Counted from the first letter of the stretch, positions 37,388 through 49,031 are shown. The stretch is DNA of 64,000 nt from Ursus arctos (GCF_023065955.2 NW_026622985.1:2192001-2256000); one strand, 5' to 3'. A program made the numbers and translations. Notes: generated by a model from the sequence alone, not told the origin.

Positions 37388-37569
37388 AACTGATACAGTA
37401 TTCTAAGCTGCAATCTCTTTCTTTATGTATGACTACTTTCTCTTCCATCTCACCTTTACACAAAATCACTTGTCTTTATCCCATATTTAATATTTAGATG
37501 GTCTTTCCACACCATCTTGAAGGTGTGGATCTGGGATAATGAATATGAAAATATGAAGAACATTTTTTA

Positions 37570-37890
37570 AATTTACTCTTATTCTTTACTGCCTCATAGA
37601 TCCAGGAATCTAGGTGCTTGTGGAAGAAATTCCATACCCAATCAAGGAACTCACTGGAAGAGTATATGCCACGGAGTATTCTTGCACATTTGATGTGCCT
37701 CTCAGAATTGCTGTGACAAACTTCATCATTGTCTTATTATAAAAAATTGCCACGGACACCTCGACCTTCAGCAACCACCACCCTGATCAGTCAGCAGCCC
37801 TCAACGTGAAAAGAAGACCCTCTATCAGCAAAAAGATTATGACTCATTGAAAGCTCAGATGATGGTTAGCATTTTTTACCAAAAGTATTT
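37570..37890 (+). mobile_element. Tigger1 (pogo family) transposon fragment
   Basis: The plus strand carries the 3' end of a decayed Tigger1 transposase. The stretch at about 37735-37860 reads KLPRTPRPSATTTLISQQPS before a stop, with further Tigger1 coding remnants ('aaaaagattatgactcattgaaagctcagatgatgg') beyond. It ends in the short noncoding 'ttagcattttttacc aaaagta' segment. Terminal repeats are not present. Confidence 0.8.
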
Positions 37891-37891
37891 T

Positions 37892-37892
<1 letters not shown>

Positions 37893-37926
<34 letters not shown>

Positions 37927-37927
37927 T
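37893..37927. repeat. (AAT)n microsatellite
   Basis: About 11 AAT units, adjoining the Tigger1 fragment. Confidence 0.95.
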
Positions 37928-38149
37928 CAGGGCCGTGCTAATCTCTGGCTAAAGCATTGTCATATCACCCATTCTTCATCAGATCTAGTTTTAGCCCAAT
38001 GTTTATTTGAAAGTCTTTAAACTTTTAAAATAATATAAAATATATATATACAAAAAATATATATAAAATAAATATAACGAATCCTTTCTTGGCCTCAACA
38101 ATATAAGCAAAAAACCACAAGTTAAAAATAAAATAAGAAGACTGTTTAG

Positions 38150-38348
38150 GGGCGCCTGGGTGGCTCAGTCATTAAGTGTCTGCCTTCGGCTCAGGGCGTG
38201 ATCCCAGAGTTCTGGGATCGAGCCCCACATCAGGCTCCTCCACTGGCAGCCTGCTTCTTCCTCTCCCACTCCCCCTGCTTGTGTTCCCTCTCTCGCTGGC
38301 TGTCTCTCTTTCTGTCAAATAAATAAAATCTTTAAAAAAGAAAAAAAA
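38150..38348 (+). mobile_element. CAN-SINE, young-type copy
   Basis: Near-consensus head (ggggcgcctgggtggctcag), variant CT block (ccctctctcgctggctgtct), AAATAAATAAAATCTTT tail. A perfect 12-bp TSD, aagactgtttag, lies at 38138-38149 and 38349-38360. Confidence 0.96.
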
Positions 38349-38549
38349 AAGACTGTTTAGAATGTGTCCTTAAATTGGATTTGGCTAAAGACATTTTTAG
38401 TATAGCTACAGCCCTATTTACCAACAACCTTGAAATTCAAAATATGAAAATGTCATCCAGATAAGAAGCAACATGTGGTCCTATCCTCAAATGTTCTATT
38501 TGAATGTCAGACAATGCCTACCAATTGTCACTTTTGTACAAATAAGTAC

Positions 38550-39995
38550 ATTCATATGGAATTATAAGGGGTCTCAAATAGCCAAAACAATATTGAAAAA
38601 GATAAAGTTGGAAGACACATTTTCTGATTTTAAAACTTACTGCAAAGCTACAGTAATCAAAACAGTTTGTAATAGCATAAGGATAGACATATAGACCAAT
38701 AGAATAGAATTGAGTGGTCAGAAATAAACCCAAATATATATGGCCAATTGTTTTTCCATAAGGGTGCTAGGACTAGTCAATGGGAAATAGAATACAAAAG
38801 GATGAAACTGAACTCTTAACACCATTTCATATACAAAAATTAACTCAAAATTGATCACTGATCTAAATATAAGAGCTAGGATTATAAAACTGTTAAAAGA
38901 AAATATAGGAATAAATCTTCTTTATCTCAGATTTGTCAATAAATTCTTAAATTTGATATCAAATGCATGAACAATAAAAGAAAAAAACATAGATAAATTG
39001 GACTTCATAAAAATTAAAAGCTGTTTGGCATTATCAAGAAATTGAAAAGAAAACCTGCAGAATGGCAGAAAATATTTGAAAATCACGTAACTGATAAGGT
39101 TTGGTATCCAAAATAATTAAAGAACTTTTACAACTCTACAACAAAAAGACAATCTGATTTAAAAAAGGACAAATGACTTGAACAGACATATCTATAAAGA
39201 AGATACCCAAATGACCAAAAAGCACATGAAAGGGTGTTTAACATTATTGGTGGTTAAGGAATTGCAAGTCAAAACAACAATGAGACACCACCTCACACTT
39301 CCTAGGATGGCTATAACCAAAACAGTGTAAAATAACAATATTGACAAGAACGTGGAGAAATAAGAACCCTTATGCATTGCTGTTGAGAATGCAAAATGGC
39401 TCAGCCACTGTGGAAGACATATGGACAATTCTTCAAAAAGTTAGATGTAGAATCACCATATAACTCAGCCATCCACTCCTAGGTATACACCAGCAAGAAA
39501 TGAAAACTTCTGACCATACAGACACAACTGAATATACATGTACACAAATGTCTAGAGCAGCATTATCCGTTGCAGCCAAACAGTTCTAGATATCTGTCAA
39601 CAGATTGATAAACAAATTGTGGTATACAAGTGGAATGAAAAAGTATTCAGCCACAAAAAGGAGTGAGGTACTGACAGACGCTACCACTTGGATAATCCTC
39701 AAAAACATTAAGCTAAGGAAGAGAATCTTTACACAAAAGGTCCCATATTAAAGGATTCTGTTTATATGAGATATCCAGGGTAGCCCAATCCACAGAGACA
39801 AAAAGCATATTATAGGTTGCCAGGCAGTGGGGGGGGGGGGGCAGCAGGTGGAGAGGAGTGTGTGATCATTTAATGAATACAGCGTATTCTTCTGGAGTGA
39901 TGAAAGCATGGCTATACAGCATTGTAAACGCACTAAATGCCACTGAATTATACATTTTAAAATGGTTAATTTTATGTTGTGTGAACTTTGTGTCA
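38550..39995 (+). mobile_element. L1 ORF2 3' part plus 3'UTR, plus strand
   Basis: ORF2 blocks begin at 'tcatatggaattataaggg' and run through 'ttgctgttgagaatgcaaaatgg' and 'agcagcattatccgttgcagcc'. The 3'UTR ends 'ctggagtgatgaaagcatggc' and 'gaattatacattttaaaatgg'. A G13 run lies at 39829-39841. Frames are destroyed; L1MA/L1MB-like age. Confidence 0.85.
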
Positions 39996-40020
39996 CAGTT
40001 CAAAAAGTGTTGAGACAAAA

Positions 40021-42960
40021 AAAATTGCAAAATTTGTTTTCTTCTAATCTTCTTTGATACCTATATATGGTGACATATTGAGCATCACTAGTTTTCAAAG
40101 AGAAACTGATTTCTTTCAATGTAATGACTATCATTACAATAAAACTTTGCTATTAATATAATATTCTTTTCAATCATTTTTATTTTTTTTATTTTTAAAT
40201 CACTTTTAAAGCAACAAATTAATTTGTTAACATAATTTCTCTCTCAAATAATTTCTGGTTATGACCTATCAATATCTGTAAATAGTTTTAATATGTGAGA
40301 TGCTTTAATGATGCAAAAGTAATTGCAAATTTTTCTCCTAAATATTTATAACATAGAGTAAAATTAGAAAAATCAAACTTTTAGAGTAATTTTAAATTAA
40401 AGAAAAACCTGGTATGGAAATGCCCATTAATTACATCTAAAGATTTTCTTGCCCACTAATAACCACAGTGAATAGGTCAAGCAACATAAAATCATCCAAT
40501 TGAATTATTCTTCTGAATTCCCCATATAATGTGGGAAGGCACTTGGAACAGTGCAAAACAAAAGTAAAAAAAAAAATCTGTTGGTATTTTTTAGAGTGCA
40601 AGAAGATTCAACTCTCTCAGCTCTGACTAGAGTTACTTCAAATATACACTGCCTAACAGAATATTCCTTTTGGCAGCATTCTACTTACTCAGTCCTTTGC
40701 AATTCAGGGATTCTCCTGGTATTTGATCAAAAAGAAAGAACATAATGTGGTACTGCTATCTGGTATGGATGACTGTGAACTCAGCAGCTTTTGGGAAGTT
40801 TTAGAAGGGATGCTATTATAGATGAGCTCCTTTGTGGACTTATTTTGAACTGTGATTTTACTTAGAGTACATACTTTATCTCAGATACAAATAAAACAAA
40901 TGTATTCAATGAATAATGAGGTGGAGTTTTAGTTATATTATTTACCTTTATTTCTTAAAAATAAGGTCAGGAAAAGTAGCTCTTTTCAAAGTTATTTTTG
41001 GAAACTTGTTTGCAAGTATATATAAGATAATACTATGAAATAAAAAATATATAATGGTCCCAAATGATTTAAAGTTTTTCTAGTAAAAGTGTGTACATTT
41101 TATAATTATCTTTTTTGGGAGGTTGGGAAAGTCCCTTCTTTATAGTGTTGGAAGTCTTTTGACTTTGAAAATGAAGTCACCTTACTGAAAGTAATTAAAT
41201 CAACAGACATATTGAAGCACTTGAAAATGAATTTCATCCTTTAATTTGTGAAACATTTCCCTTTTGCTATTAAGTCTTATCATATGACATTTGCAAGAAA
41301 ATCAATTGTAATGTCTTAGAGGTGACTTTGAACAAGTTTCATATGAATAACTATGTGTATCAGCATATAATTACAAATGTTATCATCATCAAAACTTATG
41401 TGTATTAAAAAAAACACATTGCTCTTAATTCTACAAACAGATGTATCTGATTTTTTTAGAAAGGACATCTGAAAACTTTAATGAACTTGCCCATACAAAT
41501 ATTCCAGGATAATGACATATGGTGCAAGTATTTTTACATAATCAGTCCTAAAATAGGATTAGCTAGTCATGTGTAACCAACAGATGTGTGCTTACAACAA
41601 ACATACTTTGGGTACTATTGCCTCTCTGTTAGATGCGCATGGATTAAATATTTCTAGACACTTGGCTTGAATTCATAATGACACTCAAGATTACAAACAT
41701 GGTAGATGGAATGTTTTTGAAGAACTTAATCTCTGTTAAATGTCAAACTTGCTTTTTTATCCTTTTAGCAGATATATTCCTACTTAGCACAATATTTAAG
41801 TGGTTAAATAGAATCAAATAAGAACTAAGATTCCAACGTAAAATTTGTTGTCAGGATCATACCCTCTGCTTATTGGGAAGTGTTATCAATGTCTGCTCAG
41901 TTGTCAACTTTGACCTTAATCTAGCAGCAATGGCAAATCCGACAGATATTCGAAACAAGCAATTGCTTGACATATTAGAGAAACATTTTGATTTGACAGA
42001 AAGGAACAAAAAACATTTTCTTTAATAATGTGAGCTGTCAGTGAAAACAGAGCAATACTGACCCCCGAGGATTCATTGTTCATTCGAGACGGTTTAGGGC
42101 AGTTCTGGGTTCTGGCAGAAGCTATGCTTTTATAAGCCAACTACTCAGATTTAAATAGTAGAGCTGGTATATTTGCTAGAAAAAAAAACTAGCATTGTAA
42201 CGTATAAAATGTTAGGCAAGTTGTTGACTGATGGATAGCTCATGATGGCCCATGCATACAAACTATGTCCGTGCACAGTTACCAGTTTTACCTAATACAA
42301 CAAACGAGAAGTGGCTACTCCTGTTAAAAGTGGGTAACCGTCCTCCCACTGCCCCTCCTTGCCACACCGTGGGTAGCTGAGCACACAGGTGAAACACAGC
42401 TGCCAAAGACAAAGCAGTCTCTTGTGCTCTAGTCTTATATACAGACCAGTGCATCATTGTCTGAATATTTCCTCAGTCATGAAGAAAAACAGAGTTGCCT
42501 GAGACTGTAAATAAGGGTCCTGACAGAAGTAACTTCCATCTCAGTTTCATCTGAAGAACTAGAAAAGAAAGAAATTCAGACTGAGCAAGATTCTAGCCAC
42601 TGTATTGAAGAAATATCATTAGTTCTTTAATGAGAAGGAACTAAAGACACATTTCAGTCCACTTTGAATCCTTTACGGTTCGTCTTATGAGTCTTTATAA
42701 CAAATTGTCTGGAGTATTCATCACAGGCTGTTCAGTCATTCTCCACTTGTTTTTATAAAATTCTAAGTTAAAGAACCCTCATATGTTATGTCAATATATA
42801 TGGATAGATATTGGACAAGACATATCCTAATAGATAGAGTAGAATCACACTGTGCAAAATCACTTAGGAAGTACCTTTTCATTATTAATCATTTATGGTG
42901 GTCCCTTTGTCCAATGACAGCCACATCTCACTGCATATGTCAAGATGCCAATTTTGTTTA
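40021..42960. other. AT-rich stretch, nothing recognised
   Basis: Almost 3 kb without a nameable repeat or coding frame; 41900-42450 is slightly more complex in composition. It could include conserved noncoding sequence, which cannot be judged from one genome. Confidence 0.45.
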
Positions 42961-42973
42961 TTTATCTACTTGT

Positions 42974-43187
42974 GTTTTTTTTTTTTTTAGGATTTATTTA
43001 TTTATTTGAGAGAGAGAAAGAGATCTGGGGCAGGTGGAAGGGCAGAGGGAGAGGAAGAAAAATCCTCAAGCAGACTCCCTGCTGAGCACAGAGCCCAATG
43101 TGGGGCTTGATCCCAAGACCCTGAGATCATGACCTGAGCTGAAACCATGAGTCGGATGCTTAAGTGACTCAGCCACCCGAGTGCCCC
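42974..43187 (-). mobile_element. CAN-SINE, minus strand
   Basis: Minus-strand head GGGGCACTCGGGTGGCTGAG, CT-rich block and AAATAAATAAATCCTAAA tail followed by poly(T) on plus. Flanks 'tacttgtgttt' (42967) and 'tacttgtttt' (43196) may be a decayed TSD. Confidence 0.9.
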
Positions 43188-43235
43188 TCTCCACTTACTT
43201 GTTTTGATCAAATCACCAATAAGCTGAAGGAAATA

Positions 43236-43688
43236 CAGTAATTCCCCCCCTTACCCAGGGTTTTACTTTCCATAGTTTCATTTACCCCTGGTCAGTAGTG
43301 GTCCAGAATAACGTGATCTCTCTGCTGTTTTGTCAGGTCGTCGGTCAGTAGTAGCCTAACACTATGTCACAATAGCTAAATCAGTCACCTCTCTTCATCT
43401 CATCACATAGACATTTTATCACAAGAGGGTGAGTACAGTACAATGAGATATTTTGACAGAGATCACATAGTCACCTAACTTTTGTTACAATATATTATTG
43501 TACCTGTTCTATTTTATTATTAGCCATCATTGTTAGTGTCTGACTGTGCCTAATTTATAAATTAAATTTTATCTTAGGTATGTATGTATAGGAAAAAAAA
43601 CAGTATTTAGGGTTTGGTACTATCCATGGTTTCAGACATCCACTAGGGGTCTTGGAATGTATCCCCCACAGATAAGGGGAGGGTACTA
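43236..43688. mobile_element. Tigger/MER2-like nonautonomous DNA transposon
   Basis: Ends match the pogo/Tigger pattern with flanking TA (43234-43235 and 43689-43690). The left end reads cagtaattcccccccttac. The right interior reads 'tggtactatccatggtttcag' and 'gtatcccccacagataagggg'. The ends are imperfect inverted repeats (the left CCCCCCTTA pairs with the right TAAGGGGAGGG). No transposase frame. Confidence 0.78.
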
Positions 43689-43690
43689 TA

Positions 43691-44234
43691 TCAGTGAATA
43701 TTTTCTTATGTCTGAAAGTACCCTTAAATACACAGAATTGGTTAAAATGAATATTATTTTTATCATACCATAAAGATAGCACTTATGCAGAGAGAAAAGT
43801 GGGTGATTCAGACAGTAGTTCTATATTAAAAGGCTGCTTAGAAAAAAATAAGCAAAAATAGTCAAGGCACTCCATGTTTCAAAATATAGAAAATGAATTT
43901 AAAGCAAATAACAGTAAACCATACATAGTAAAGTAAGATGCTAATAAATACTTTTATGGATTTGAAGATAAAAAAACTTTCCTAAGAATATCAAAAGCAA
44001 AACTATATATATCGTACGTCAGAAACTTGCATTAGTCATGTGACAGCCTTGGGAGAAGGCAGCAGGTGTAACAATGATGGTGTCCTTAACGATGATGTTC
44101 TCGCTAATCACTGAAGAAAACACAAACATCCAAGAAAACACAGGCAGAGACATTAGCAAGTCATGCACTAAGGAAGCACATTAGCTAGTAAAATTTTTCA
44201 AATAAATATTCAAATTCCCTTGTAACTGAAGAAA
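43691..44234. other. No recognised feature
   Basis: AT-rich; nothing supported. Confidence 0.5.
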
Positions 44235-44560
44235 AGCAACTGCAAACAACAATTAAATGATATTTAAGGTCTATTAAATTAGCAAACACACATGAGAAAA
44301 TAAGCAGTATTGACAAAAGTATGAGGACAGTGGATTTTCATGCACTGCTAATGACCTTGAAGATCTGTGAATTTTTCCACAGTTACATTACAACATGTAC
44401 AAAATTATTCTCCTAAGTCACTTCTAGGAATTCATCTCAATGTACTCCTGTAGATACTTGTGGTTTAGTAAATCTTGGTACATCAGATAACTGAATTATT
44501 GGAATTACTGGAAACATGTATAAGATTACAATGGTAGTTGTTTTACACACTCGTATTTAG
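44235..44560 (+). mobile_element. Possible ancient L1 (L1ME-like) remnant
   Basis: 'atgaggacagtggattttcatgcactgctaatg' and 'ctcctaagtcacttctaggaattcat' resemble the ORF2 C-terminal region of old L1s in plus orientation. Very diverged. Confidence 0.4.
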
Positions 44561-44582
44561 ATAAATATTATAAAGAGAAAGA

Positions 44583-44841
44583 GGGCTGCCTGGGTAGCTC
44601 CATTGGTTAAGCGCTCCACGATTGGTTTTGGCTCAGGTCTTGATCTCATGGGTTGTGAGATGGAGTCCTGCATCTGGCTCTGTGCTCAATGGGGAGTCTG
44701 CTTGAAGATTGTCTCCTTCTACCCCTCCCTCTCTCTCTAAAATAATAAACAAACAAATAAACAAATAAATAAATAAATCTTCACTTGATCTTAGCCAAAA
44801 GGCTGAGAAGCAATACAAATAAATAAATCTTAAAAATATAA
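44583..44841 (+). mobile_element. CAN-SINE, plus strand, tail interrupted by U2 fragment
   Basis: Head agggctgcctgggtagctcc, CT-rich block, then an A-rich tail of AAAC and AAAT units ending AAATCTT. The tail is split by a 33-bp U2 snRNA piece and then repeats itself. Outer TSD: ataaagagaaaga at 44570-44582 and 44842-44854, perfect over 13 bp. Confidence 0.93.
44782..44814 (-). pseudogene. RNU2 (fragment): U2 snRNA 5'-end fragment (retroposed)
   Basis: On the minus strand these 33 bases match the first 33 nucleotides of U2 snRNA: attgcttctcagcctttt, then ggctaagatcaagtg. Two differences from mammalian U2 are seen, at nucleotides 3 and 11, and both are changes expected from CpG decay. The rest of U2, including the branch-point-recognition region, the Sm site and the 3' stem-loops, is absent, so it cannot act as an snRNA. 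It sits in a SINE tail between two copies of aaataaataaatctt (44767-44781 and 44817-44831), which looks like its own TSD. Confidence 0.9.
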
Positions 44842-45080
44842 ATAAAGAGAAAGAATCTGAAATATACAGCACAGTTTTAGCTGGGGATATTTTTGAGCCC
44901 ATGAGTTGGGCTAGTTTTTCAACATTTCTTTCTATTTTAAGTACTTTCTGAAATTCATACAATAAACTTTTATCCATAAAAATGTTATCCTCCCCCAAAA
45001 TATGTATAGATACTTTTTAAAAAATATTGCATTTAAGGTATACACTATTAGGTTAGGTTTGAAAAACAGACTATAATTCT

Positions 45081-45083
45081 TTC

Positions 45084-45141
<58 letters not shown>

Positions 45142-45184
45142 TTCCTTCCTTCCTTCCTTCCTTCCTTCCTTCCTTCCTTCCTTC

Positions 45185-45231
<47 letters not shown>

Positions 45232-45422
45232 TCAAGGGTTTTATTTATTTATTTGACAGAGAGAGAGACAGCCAGAGAGGGAACACCAGCAGGGGCAGAG
45301 GGAGAGGAAGAAGCAGGCTCCCAGCAGAGCAGGGAGCCCGATGCAGGGCTGGATCCCAGGACCCTGTGATCACGCCCTGAGTCGAAGGCAGACACTTAAA
45401 GACTGAGCCACCCAGGCGCCTC
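45081..45422 (-). mobile_element. CAN-SINE with giant CTTT/CTTC tail, minus strand
   Basis: Minus-strand head GGAGGCGCCTGGGTGGCTCAG, CT-rich block and (TAAA)3, then about 150 bp of AAAG/GAAG repeat in place of a normal tail. TSD: cagactataattct near 45067-45080 and cagactgcaattcct at 45423-45437, imperfect. Confidence 0.94.
45085..45233. repeat. Compound (CTTT)n(CTTC)n(CTTT)n microsatellite
   Basis: About 149 bp: CTTT units, then about 13 CTTC units (45139-45187), then CTTT units again. Derived from the tail of the SINE at 45081-45422. Confidence 0.95.
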
Positions 45423-45497
45423 CAGACTGCAATTCCTTCTGTACAATATAATCAAATTTATATATAACTTCATACGTGGACTAAAATAGCATATTTA

Positions 45498-45656
45498 GGG
45501 GCACCTGGGTGGCTCAGTTGGTTAAGCAGCTGCCTTCAGCTCAGGTCATGATCTCAGGCTCACCGCTCACTGGGGAGTCTTCTTCCCTCTCTCCCTCCCC
45601 CCTGCTTGTGCTCGCTCTCTATCAAATAAATAAATAAAATCTTTAAAAAAGGGAAA
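45498..45656 (+). mobile_element. CAN-SINE with internal deletion
   Basis: Head ggggcacctgggtggctcag, then a jump from 'catgatctcagg' to 'ctcaccgctcactggggagtc' that omits about 30 bp of the usual middle. The CT block and AAATAAATAAATAAAATCTTT tail follow. TSD: aaaatagcatattta at 45483-45497 and aaaatagcataatta at 45657-45671 (14 of 15). Confidence 0.94.
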
Positions 45657-45671
45657 AAAATAGCATAATTA

Positions 45672-47791
45672 TAAAAGATTAATTTCTTTATATTCTTTAA
45701 CTTCCCACATTATTAATTTAAAATTAGGAAGATGTTATGAAATGAAATTCATAAGAAAACTTTTTTTAATTACTTAGAGTTAAAAACTCAACGTAAATAG
45801 TCTATATTTTATCTGAACTGCATGAAACATTTCACTGTCACCGCATTCATCTGAAAGTAGATACATAAGGGATTTTGTGATACTTTGGAAGCATTGCCAG
45901 ATATTGATTTTCAGGGTCACATGATGACAAAACTTGCTGACATGATTTTTATTTTCTTATGACAAGAAGATCATTATTCGGATCCTTGACATTTAGAATT
46001 ACTATCATTTGTATTGGACTGTCCATTACATATTTACAGTGTTTCAGGGATTTTTTGAAAATCTGAAGCAGTGGAAACCCAACAACATATTATATCTGAC
46101 AGTATTGTCTGATTATTTAAAGGAAATAAAACATATAAATTTCAAACAAAAAAGTAACTCATTAGCCATGGCAACATACAGACTGGTCTGTCTTAGTTTA
46201 CTCTAGTTCTGTGGTGCATATAGTGTTAATGGAATAACCAGTCCTCAACTTAGTTACAAGGTCTTTGGTGGATTACAGTGTTCTTGTGTCATTGGACAAA
46301 TCAAATTAGCATATTTAAAACACTTACAGTATTCGTTAGACACCCTAGCATTACTCAGTGTTGACGTTTTTGGACAGGATTGCCTATAGCTTCATTTGAA
46401 ATAGCAATAAAGATTTTTTTCCCCTGAAATTCTGAAGCAGAGATTCATTGATATGAAACTAGAAGAACACACTAAACTTTCTTCGTAATTTTTTTCTTAA
46501 ACACTAGTGTTTTTTCTTCTGCATTATTTTTTTCAAGTTAACATGTATGTTGTGGTGAGAAGCATGTAAACTTTAAAAGAAGTTATGATACATCACATTG
46601 CAGGCTTCCTTGCTTTCCTCATTTTATTTCAGACTATATGAAATATTTATGTAATAATTTCTTGTTCAGAAGATTTGTTGATAGCATATTCTTTGCAAGC
46701 TTTATGTAATTATCACCTAAAGGAAGAAAGCAACAATGCTATTTTTGAATTTTGGAACAAATATTTTTCTGTTCAATTTTTTTAGTCTTTTAGAAATTAT
46801 TCATGCTTTTATTTAAAGTAAGCTATTGGTAAATCTGCCAGTTTTCCTCATTAAAAAAAAAACACCTTATCATTAAAAGTTGGCAAATATCATTCATATA
46901 TCCCTTTGGCATACGTGTATTAAAATGTGTTGGTGAAGCATGAGGAAAAATAATAGTTACAATTATTTACTTAAGAGTATTATTTCCTGTGGGCTTGATT
47001 GACCTGTACGAGAAAGCAGGCTTTCTGTGTAGACTGACTTGGTTTATGTGACAATAGTAACTGCTGGGTTGGGAAGGTGGTATGCTTTGAGACCTTCCAA
47101 CTTCACTATGGTAATGAAGCACTATGCTGAGATTCAGCCTTTATGAGAGCAATACTTGTCCGAGTCAGCCAAATCTCAAACTTCTTATTTCAAAGACTTT
47201 TTTTATATTCAGTACCTATTATTTAGTGGAAAATGTGGATTTTAAAAATAATTTTACTAAGGTAGCTGGTTAATCAGGTGGGGGAAAATACTCTATTTCA
47301 ATATTGAAAATTAGAAAAGACTACAGATCAATTTTGTTAAATTTAAAGAGTATTTGCTGTTATAAACAGTTAATTTTTGCATATTTATTCTATAACTTAC
47401 TATTTTAATGGACTCTTAACTATGCTATTATTTTTTATTTTATTTTTTGGTATTTGGCTATGCAATCATATCATGAATAAAAAATGAAAAAAATTCTTCT
47501 CTGTTTTCAATTAATATACCTCTTCTTTTTTTGTCATATTGCTTTGCTAGAACTCCCAGAAAAAAACATTTAAAAATATAAACGAATCCAGGCATGCTTT
47601 TCTAGACCTTTATTTTAAGAAAAATCTTTGGGGAATTTTGGGGTTAAATGTAAGGCCAATGGTAGTTTCAAGTTTGTGTTTTATAACTAAGGAAGACATA
47701 ATTTAAATTATTGGAAACTACGTGTGCTTTGGTCACAAATAGATTTGGAATTTGAGTTACATATCAAAATTTTGAATCACTAATTCTATTG
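45672..47791. other. AT-rich stretch, nothing recognised
   Basis: More than 2 kb without a recognised repeat or coding frame. Confidence 0.5.
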
Positions 47792-47809
47792 TCTTAACAA
47801 AATGCTTTT

Positions 47810-47922
47810 TTAAAAAGAGTTTATTTATTTATTTAAGTAATGTCTAAACCCAACGTGGGGCTCAAACTCATGGCCCCAAGATCAAGAGTCCCATGCTCTA
47901 CTGGCTAAGGCAGCCAGGCACC
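47810..47922 (-). mobile_element. Short CAN-SINE variant, minus strand
   Basis: Only 113 bp. The minus-strand head GAGGTGCCTGGCTGCCTTAG leads, through a tRNA-like body ('catgggactcttgatcttgg'), straight to AAATAAATAAATAAACTC, with no CT-rich block. A perfect 18-bp TSD, tcttaacaaaatgctttt, lies at 47792-47809 and 47923-47940, so the element was inserted at this length rather than trimmed later. Confidence 0.93.
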
Positions 47923-47940
47923 TCTTAACAAAATGCTTTT

Positions 47941-48738
47941 ATTTCTGATTTTAACATTAGTTCATATGCATTGGAAAACAGATAAAATATTACAAAAAAA
48001 TTAGGAAGAAGCAGTACTACTTATAAGCCCACTTAAAAACAAATTGACATGATAATGTAGATTTTAATTTCTTTCTATGAAATGTCTTTCTAAAAATGAG
48101 ATTTTAATATTCAAGTTTTTTATACACTGCTGTTTTAATATCACTATATATTATAGATCCATATTCATACAAATAAGACATAGACTTACATCATTGTTTA
48201 ATTACGAAATAGCTTTCATTTATGTGGCTATAACCTGTTTATTTTTTAAGTCCCACATTTAAATATTAATGTGGTTTCAAATTTGGCTTTGGTTCCTGGA
48301 AAATGTATTTATCCTTTTCATTTTCTCTGTCTCTTTCTTCAGACAAGGCTGCATGCATGCACGCATGCACACACACAGAATGAAAAGGAAATCCCCAAGG
48401 TTTAGAAAGAACACAAACAAGAGTAATAGCTTGCTTGTTTACCCCACAGTGACCAGGGTGGTGAAGGATGGAGGGGGCAGAGGCTGAGATTTACTTCCAC
48501 GTAAACTGCAGGGAAAAAGACTCATGAATTCATGTGACATACAAAAGAGAGTAATAGTTGAATTTGACCTGGAGCAAATGAGTATATTTAGCAATAATAA
48601 AATATAATTAATTAGCCTAAGGCCTGAGATTCATTTCAACCAATGTACATCTTAAAGACATAGGGTTACCTTTTAAAATTATGGCTACAATCCCTCTACT
48701 TTTTGTACAATGAAAAATACTTGTATGATCATAGATCC
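47941..48738. other. AT-rich stretch, nothing recognised
   Basis: A short GCATGCAC run near 48350-48370 is the only notable simple sequence. Confidence 0.5.
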
Positions 48739-49031
48739 TAAATTCAGCTTATTTGGTTTGAACTTATTGGAAAAAGTATTGAAGGATTCGATAAGTTCTA
48801 GAACAGAATATATATATATATATATTATATATATATACACTTATTAGAAAAAGTATTGAAGGATTCAATAAGTTCTAGAACAGAATATATATATTATATA
48901 TATATGATATTCATATATATATATTATGATCTTAAATTCAGCTTATTTGGTTTGAACTTATTGGAAAAAGTATTGAAGGATTTGATAAGTTCTAGAACAG
49001 AATATATATATATATATAATATATATGATAT
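48739..49031. repeat. Local tandem repeat with (TA)n arms, three copies
   Basis: A unit with the core 'aaaaagtattgaaggatt' and 'ataagttctagaacagaa' followed by a TA-rich arm occurs three times, with cores starting near 48762, 48838 and 48956. The longer version, with a leading 'aaattcagcttatttggttt', is repeated with a 194-bp period (48739 and 48933). Copies differ by only a few bases, so the duplication is recent. Confidence 0.93.

Noticed and set aside
38150..38230. tRNA-Lys genes in the SINE heads
   Set aside because: SINE heads are tRNA-derived and carry promoter-like boxes but do not fold as complete tRNAs with an anticodon arm in context.
44782..44814. Functional U2 snRNA gene
   Set aside because: Only 33 of about 190 nucleotides are present, with no snRNA promoter elements and no Sm site.
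45085..45233. CRISPR-like array
   Set aside because: Tetranucleotide repeats without unique spacers in a mammalian genome.
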